Part shown: positions 62,704 through 64,000 of the stretch, piece by piece
Layout of the letters: each line of letters opens with the position of its first letter
Numbering within the stretch: the stretch's first letter is position 1
Assembly (NCBI GenBank): GCA_020081605.1
Contig: JAHREC010000045.1
Coordinates: 434,001 to 498,000 of the forward strand
Direction of reading: 5' to 3'
Source of the DNA: Albifimbria verrucaria
Lineage: Eukaryota; Ascomycota; Sordariomycetes; Hypocreales; Stachybotryaceae
Length of the DNA: 64,000 bases
Program-made: the position numbers and the translations under genes
The notes under the pieces: generated by a model
The model's input: the letters and a program-made list of their open reading frames with translations, nothing else
What the model was told of the DNA's origin: nothing
The model's database searches: none

Positions 62704-63657
62704 CTATTTGAGACTTGTAGAGATAAATTCCACAATTTGCTTTCGGGCCTCTCCGCCTTCCCAGTGCGGCAGCAAAGGATAAACGTGCAGCATGTCGGAA
62801 GCCTCAACATATGTGAAGTTCTCCAACTCGACACTGCCAGGAACACACTCACTGGCATCTTTGCCCTGATACTTAGCGCTGAGTCTTCTAGCATCTGCGC
62901 AGAGCATGTCTTGGGTGCCACACATGAGTAAGACTTGGGGAAGGCGTGAAATGTCACCATATAGCGGGCTGGCGATGGGATCTGTATCTGGTAGTCCTGC
63001 TCTCCAGAGCTCAGCCAAGACGCGGCAGCCCGCGAGCCCAAGCCAGGGGTCTGTTTGGGCAAGTCGTACAATCTCGGAATGGTCCAAGGCGCAGTCCAAG
63101 AGTGGTGAGATTAAGACTAGCGACCGAACCTGGTTTGCCAAATCTTGGGGAAGGCTCTGCATGGTCGTTAATGCTAGTGTTCCCCCGCGGAGTCACCAGC
63201 AATGCAAACAACCGGCTGCTTTGAAAGGCGACATATCTCAACAAGTCCATTCGCAAGCTTCTGCGCGGTCGCGGTAGGCCGTGGGATCAGAGGGTATATG
63301 GGAACCAACACATCGAGTCCGGTTTCGCGGGACATTTGTACAACGAACTTCCAATGTTGCGGGTCGATCTCGCGGTAGAAAGCACCCCGTGACAGTAGAG
63401 CATAGCATTCCGTGCCTGCTCCTCCAGTCCACTGATTGACGGAGAATGTGAGGATACGCGATACAGGGGCCATTCTGTCACGTCCACACGATCCAGGATA
63501 ATATCAGGCCCAAGATTTGGAGGTGGCAGGAAGCTTTGAGGCCGGATATAGAGAGCCTGAATATTTCCCGCGTTTTCTCGGCATCTGAGAAGATCTCTTT
63601 AGACCTGCGGATCCATTCTATGTATGTCTGGACAGCCAAAGCAGACCAAGAAGGCAT
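62704..63657 (-). CDS. Alpha/beta hydrolase, hormone-sensitive-lipase type
   Basis: Serine esterase of about 318 residues, probably cytosolic as no signal peptide is seen. Oxyanion-hole region CHGGAF (about 63385); nucleophile elbow CIAGDSAG (about 63185); acid in CGTQDMLCAD (about 62915); His in ASDMLHVYPLLPHWEGG (about 62790). This is the alpha/beta-hydrolase-3 pattern. The start at 63657 gives MPSWSALAVQTYIEWIRRS. Single missing bases at 63543-63544, 63385-63388 and 63182-63186 split it into four frames. The substrate, an ester or amide of a small molecule, is unknown. Confidence 0.88.
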
Positions 63658-64000
63658 GATAACAATGCGGTGACTGCGGCCGCGGTTCTTTCAAGGATTT
63701 ATTGACAAGCAGAACCAATATCGGTTGATCCGACCAAGACTGTGTTCATCCTTTGAACCGTATTGCGAAGACGAATCAAATGACATTGCGGATGGTAGAA
63801 GTGGATCTTCATTGTGAGCTTGGTGACATCATAAGAATGAGCGTCTACTGTCTACAAGAACGTATTAAAACCACAGTAGATCAATTCTTAACTTCAAATT
63901 ATTCCATAAATGCCTGAACAGTCACCTTTGATTCAATTGATGGGTAACTTGGTCTTGCTTTGCCCACCGCTGCTCCCAAGAAGATGATTTGGAATGTCCA
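63658..64000. other. Upstream region of the hydrolase, right window edge
   Basis: No gene seen. Expected to contain the hydrolase promoter. Confidence 0.5.

Noticed and set aside
1..64000. CRISPR arrays, tRNA or rRNA genes, transposase genes
   Set aside because: I looked for regularly spaced repeats, tRNA B-box-like sequences and transposase or integrase motifs and found none that I could support.

Overview
The window is nuclear DNA of a filamentous ascomycete (Pezizomycotina). The evidence is dense short introns of about 50-75 bases with GTAAGT-type donors, CTAAC/CTGAC-type branch points and YAG acceptors; fungal-type NRPS and highly reducing PKS proteins; a Zn2Cys6 regulator, a HET-domain protein, AA9 LPMOs, a DUF1996 protein and a secreted tyrosinase. 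Species cannot be named from the sequence. The redox and carbohydrate-active genes suggest a plant- or litter-associated fungus, which is inference.

Layout. 1-18193 is a secondary-metabolite cluster: a cytochrome P450 cut by the left edge, a two-module NRPS on the minus strand (about 7.7 kb), a 450-base divergent promoter, and a highly reducing PKS on the plus strand (KS-AT-DH-MT-ER-KR-ACP). 19449-23338 holds a BRCT-domain protein, an atypical SDR and a Zn2Cys6 regulator. 25101-28696 holds an orphan secreted protein, with a diverged tandem repeat in its upstream region, and an AA9-like protein whose first mature residue is Arg instead of His. 30225-33656 holds a second P450 and an F-box protein. 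35138-42486 holds a DUF1996 secreted protein, a Cys-rich GPI-anchored protein, a cellobiose-dehydrogenase-like GMC flavoenzyme and a 78-residue secreted protein with eight Cys. 44607-51095 holds a secreted flavin amine-oxidase-like enzyme, a canonical AA9 LPMO and an MFS permease. 52065-63657 holds an AIM6-like phosphodiesterase joined to a secreted Cys-containing domain, a HET protein, a tyrosinase, a CHK/APH-type kinase and an alpha/beta hydrolase.

How the genes may work together. NRPS, HR-PKS and P450 look like one pathway making an oxidised polyketide-peptide. The regulator, SDR and second P450 may or may not belong. The GMC flavoenzyme and the canonical LPMO, 5.6 kb apart, could form a secreted redox pair.

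Main caution. Almost every multi-domain gene here is interrupted by single-base losses, nearly always inside a short run of one base (mostly G or C). I located about 45, in 18 of 21 genes, and almost all restore a conserved motif if one base is missing. I saw no G or C run longer than five. This looks like a systematic sequencing or assembly deletion bias, so I annotate the genes as probably intact and list the breaks. One break does not fit: an in-frame TAA in the first adenylation domain of the NRPS.
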